Origin: Opeltia flavorubescens
Taxonomy: Eukaryota; Ascomycota; Lecanoromycetes; Teloschistales; Teloschistaceae
Direction of reading: 5' to 3'
DNA: 64,000 bases
Assembly: GCA_000442125.1 (NCBI GenBank)
Contig: KE546965.1
Span: 310,001 to 374,000, forward strand
Positions 63,528 to 64,000 of the stretch are shown piece by piece. The notes beneath the pieces were generated by a model. The model saw only the letters and a program-made list of their open reading frames with translations, was not told the origin of the DNA and made no database searches. Position 1 is the stretch's first letter, and every line of letters starts with the position of its first letter. The translations under genes and the position numbers were made by a program.

Positions 63528-64000
63528 ATGAAAATGAGGCGAGCGTACTGCGTAATCATTCTTTCATTCAACGCTTGGACGGTAAAGTCGCAAGGATCTT
63601 TGGCCCTACCACAGCCAGGCGAGATATTAGGTCCAGGGGGCGGATATCATCAATATGCATGCGAGCAAGGTCCTTTGAGGAACAATGTTGCTTTCAATTG
63701 CATCAAGATCCTCGACGAACTCCATCGTACGCCGCCAGATCCAGTTTCATTCGGTCATCGATATTGGGAGGATAAAATATATGGCTGCCATGTAACTGCT
63801 GAGGTAAACCGTGGTAGTGAAAGGCCGAACATTCTGATACGAGACCTACCGGCAGACCTCATCTTTCTGATATATCGTTGCTTTGTGTTGTCCCGACAGC
63901 AGCCAGCTCGAAGCGCTTCCATCAATGTCGGCACCAACGGTGCCTATCGTATACGGATCTATCCTCCACGAGGGGGGCCAGTTCTAGATGGGATTTCCAC
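63528..64000 (+). CDS. Secreted protein, 3' end beyond the window
   Basis: A frame from the ATG at 63528 stays open to the last base, 157 codons and two bases. The N-terminus (MKMRRAYCVIILSFNAWTVKSQ) has the basic-then-hydrophobic pattern of a signal peptide, with a likely cleavage after KSQ. Spaced cysteines and motifs follow: YACEQGPLR, NVAFNCIKILDEL, IYGCHVTAEV, DLPADLIFLIYRCFVL, INVGTNGAYRIRIYPPRGG. The order of these elements matches common small secreted proteins of filamentous fungi and the one at 26931. No intron is needed in the visible part. Function is unknown and the C-terminus is missing here. Confidence 0.62.
   Translation, partial: MKMRRAYCVIILSFNAWTVKSQGSLALPQPGEILGPGGGYHQYACEQGPLRNNVAFNCIKILDELHRTPPDPVSFGHRYWEDKIYGCHVTAEVNRGSERPNILIRDLPADLIFLIYRCFVLSRQQPARSASINVGTNGAYRIRIYPPRGGPVLDGIS

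Overview
The window looks like nuclear DNA of a filamentous ascomycete (Pezizomycotina). Genes carry several short introns, mostly 47-75 nt, with GT..AG borders and CTRAY-like branch sites. The protein set is typical of such fungi: a Gin4/Hsl1-type septin kinase, a Zn2Cys6 factor, a Pcl-type cyclin and small secreted proteins. Protein style suggests Leotiomycetes, but that is an impression and not shown. I recognised no rRNA, tRNA, CRISPR array or intact mobile element. Single ambiguous bases (n) lie at 27819, 33736 and 37948.

Layout. 0.98-7.5 kb: SMC5 and a Pcl-type cyclin, both on the minus strand. 7.6-10.9 kb: no supported gene. 10.9-14.5 kb: a Cys-rich single-pass membrane protein (minus) divergent from fumarase (plus). 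15.1-20.9 kb: MTC5/WDR59 (minus) divergent from UBC13 (plus). 22.0-25.2 kb: an unrecognised Cys-rich protein, then ribosomal protein eL24 with a striking double palindrome upstream. 26.9-31.6 kb: a small secreted protein (plus) and a Zn2Cys6 factor (minus). 31.6-36.8 kb: gene-poor. 36.8-39.7 kb: UBP6 (minus) and ARPC4 (plus) share a 353 bp divergent promoter. 42.0-46.2 kb: a large RRM protein. 46.2-51.3 kb: gene-poor, with a ~133 bp tandem repeat. 51.3-53.0 kb: a C2H2 factor. 54.9-59.3 kb: the septin kinase. 59.9-62.6 kb: a membrane-protein ORF (plus) and a DUF2461 gene (minus) whose last two exons lie inside that ORF. 63.5 kb to the end: a second secreted protein running off the window.

Most recognisable genes are housekeeping. 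They cover genome maintenance (SMC5, UBC13), the cell cycle and septin control (cyclin, kinase), actin nucleation (ARPC4), proteasomal deubiquitination (UBP6), nutrient signalling (MTC5), the TCA cycle (fumarase) and translation (eL24). There is no sign of a biosynthetic cluster or an operon-like group.

Exon structures were assembled by hand from the sequence. Most were checked by summing exon lengths to a multiple of three and by continuity of the known protein family. The main points for a second look are the antisense-nested DUF2461 exons, the eL24 promoter palindromes, the C2H2 reading frame that stays open about 100 codons upstream of its first ATG, the exon that is only a start codon in ARPC4, and two secreted proteins of like architecture.
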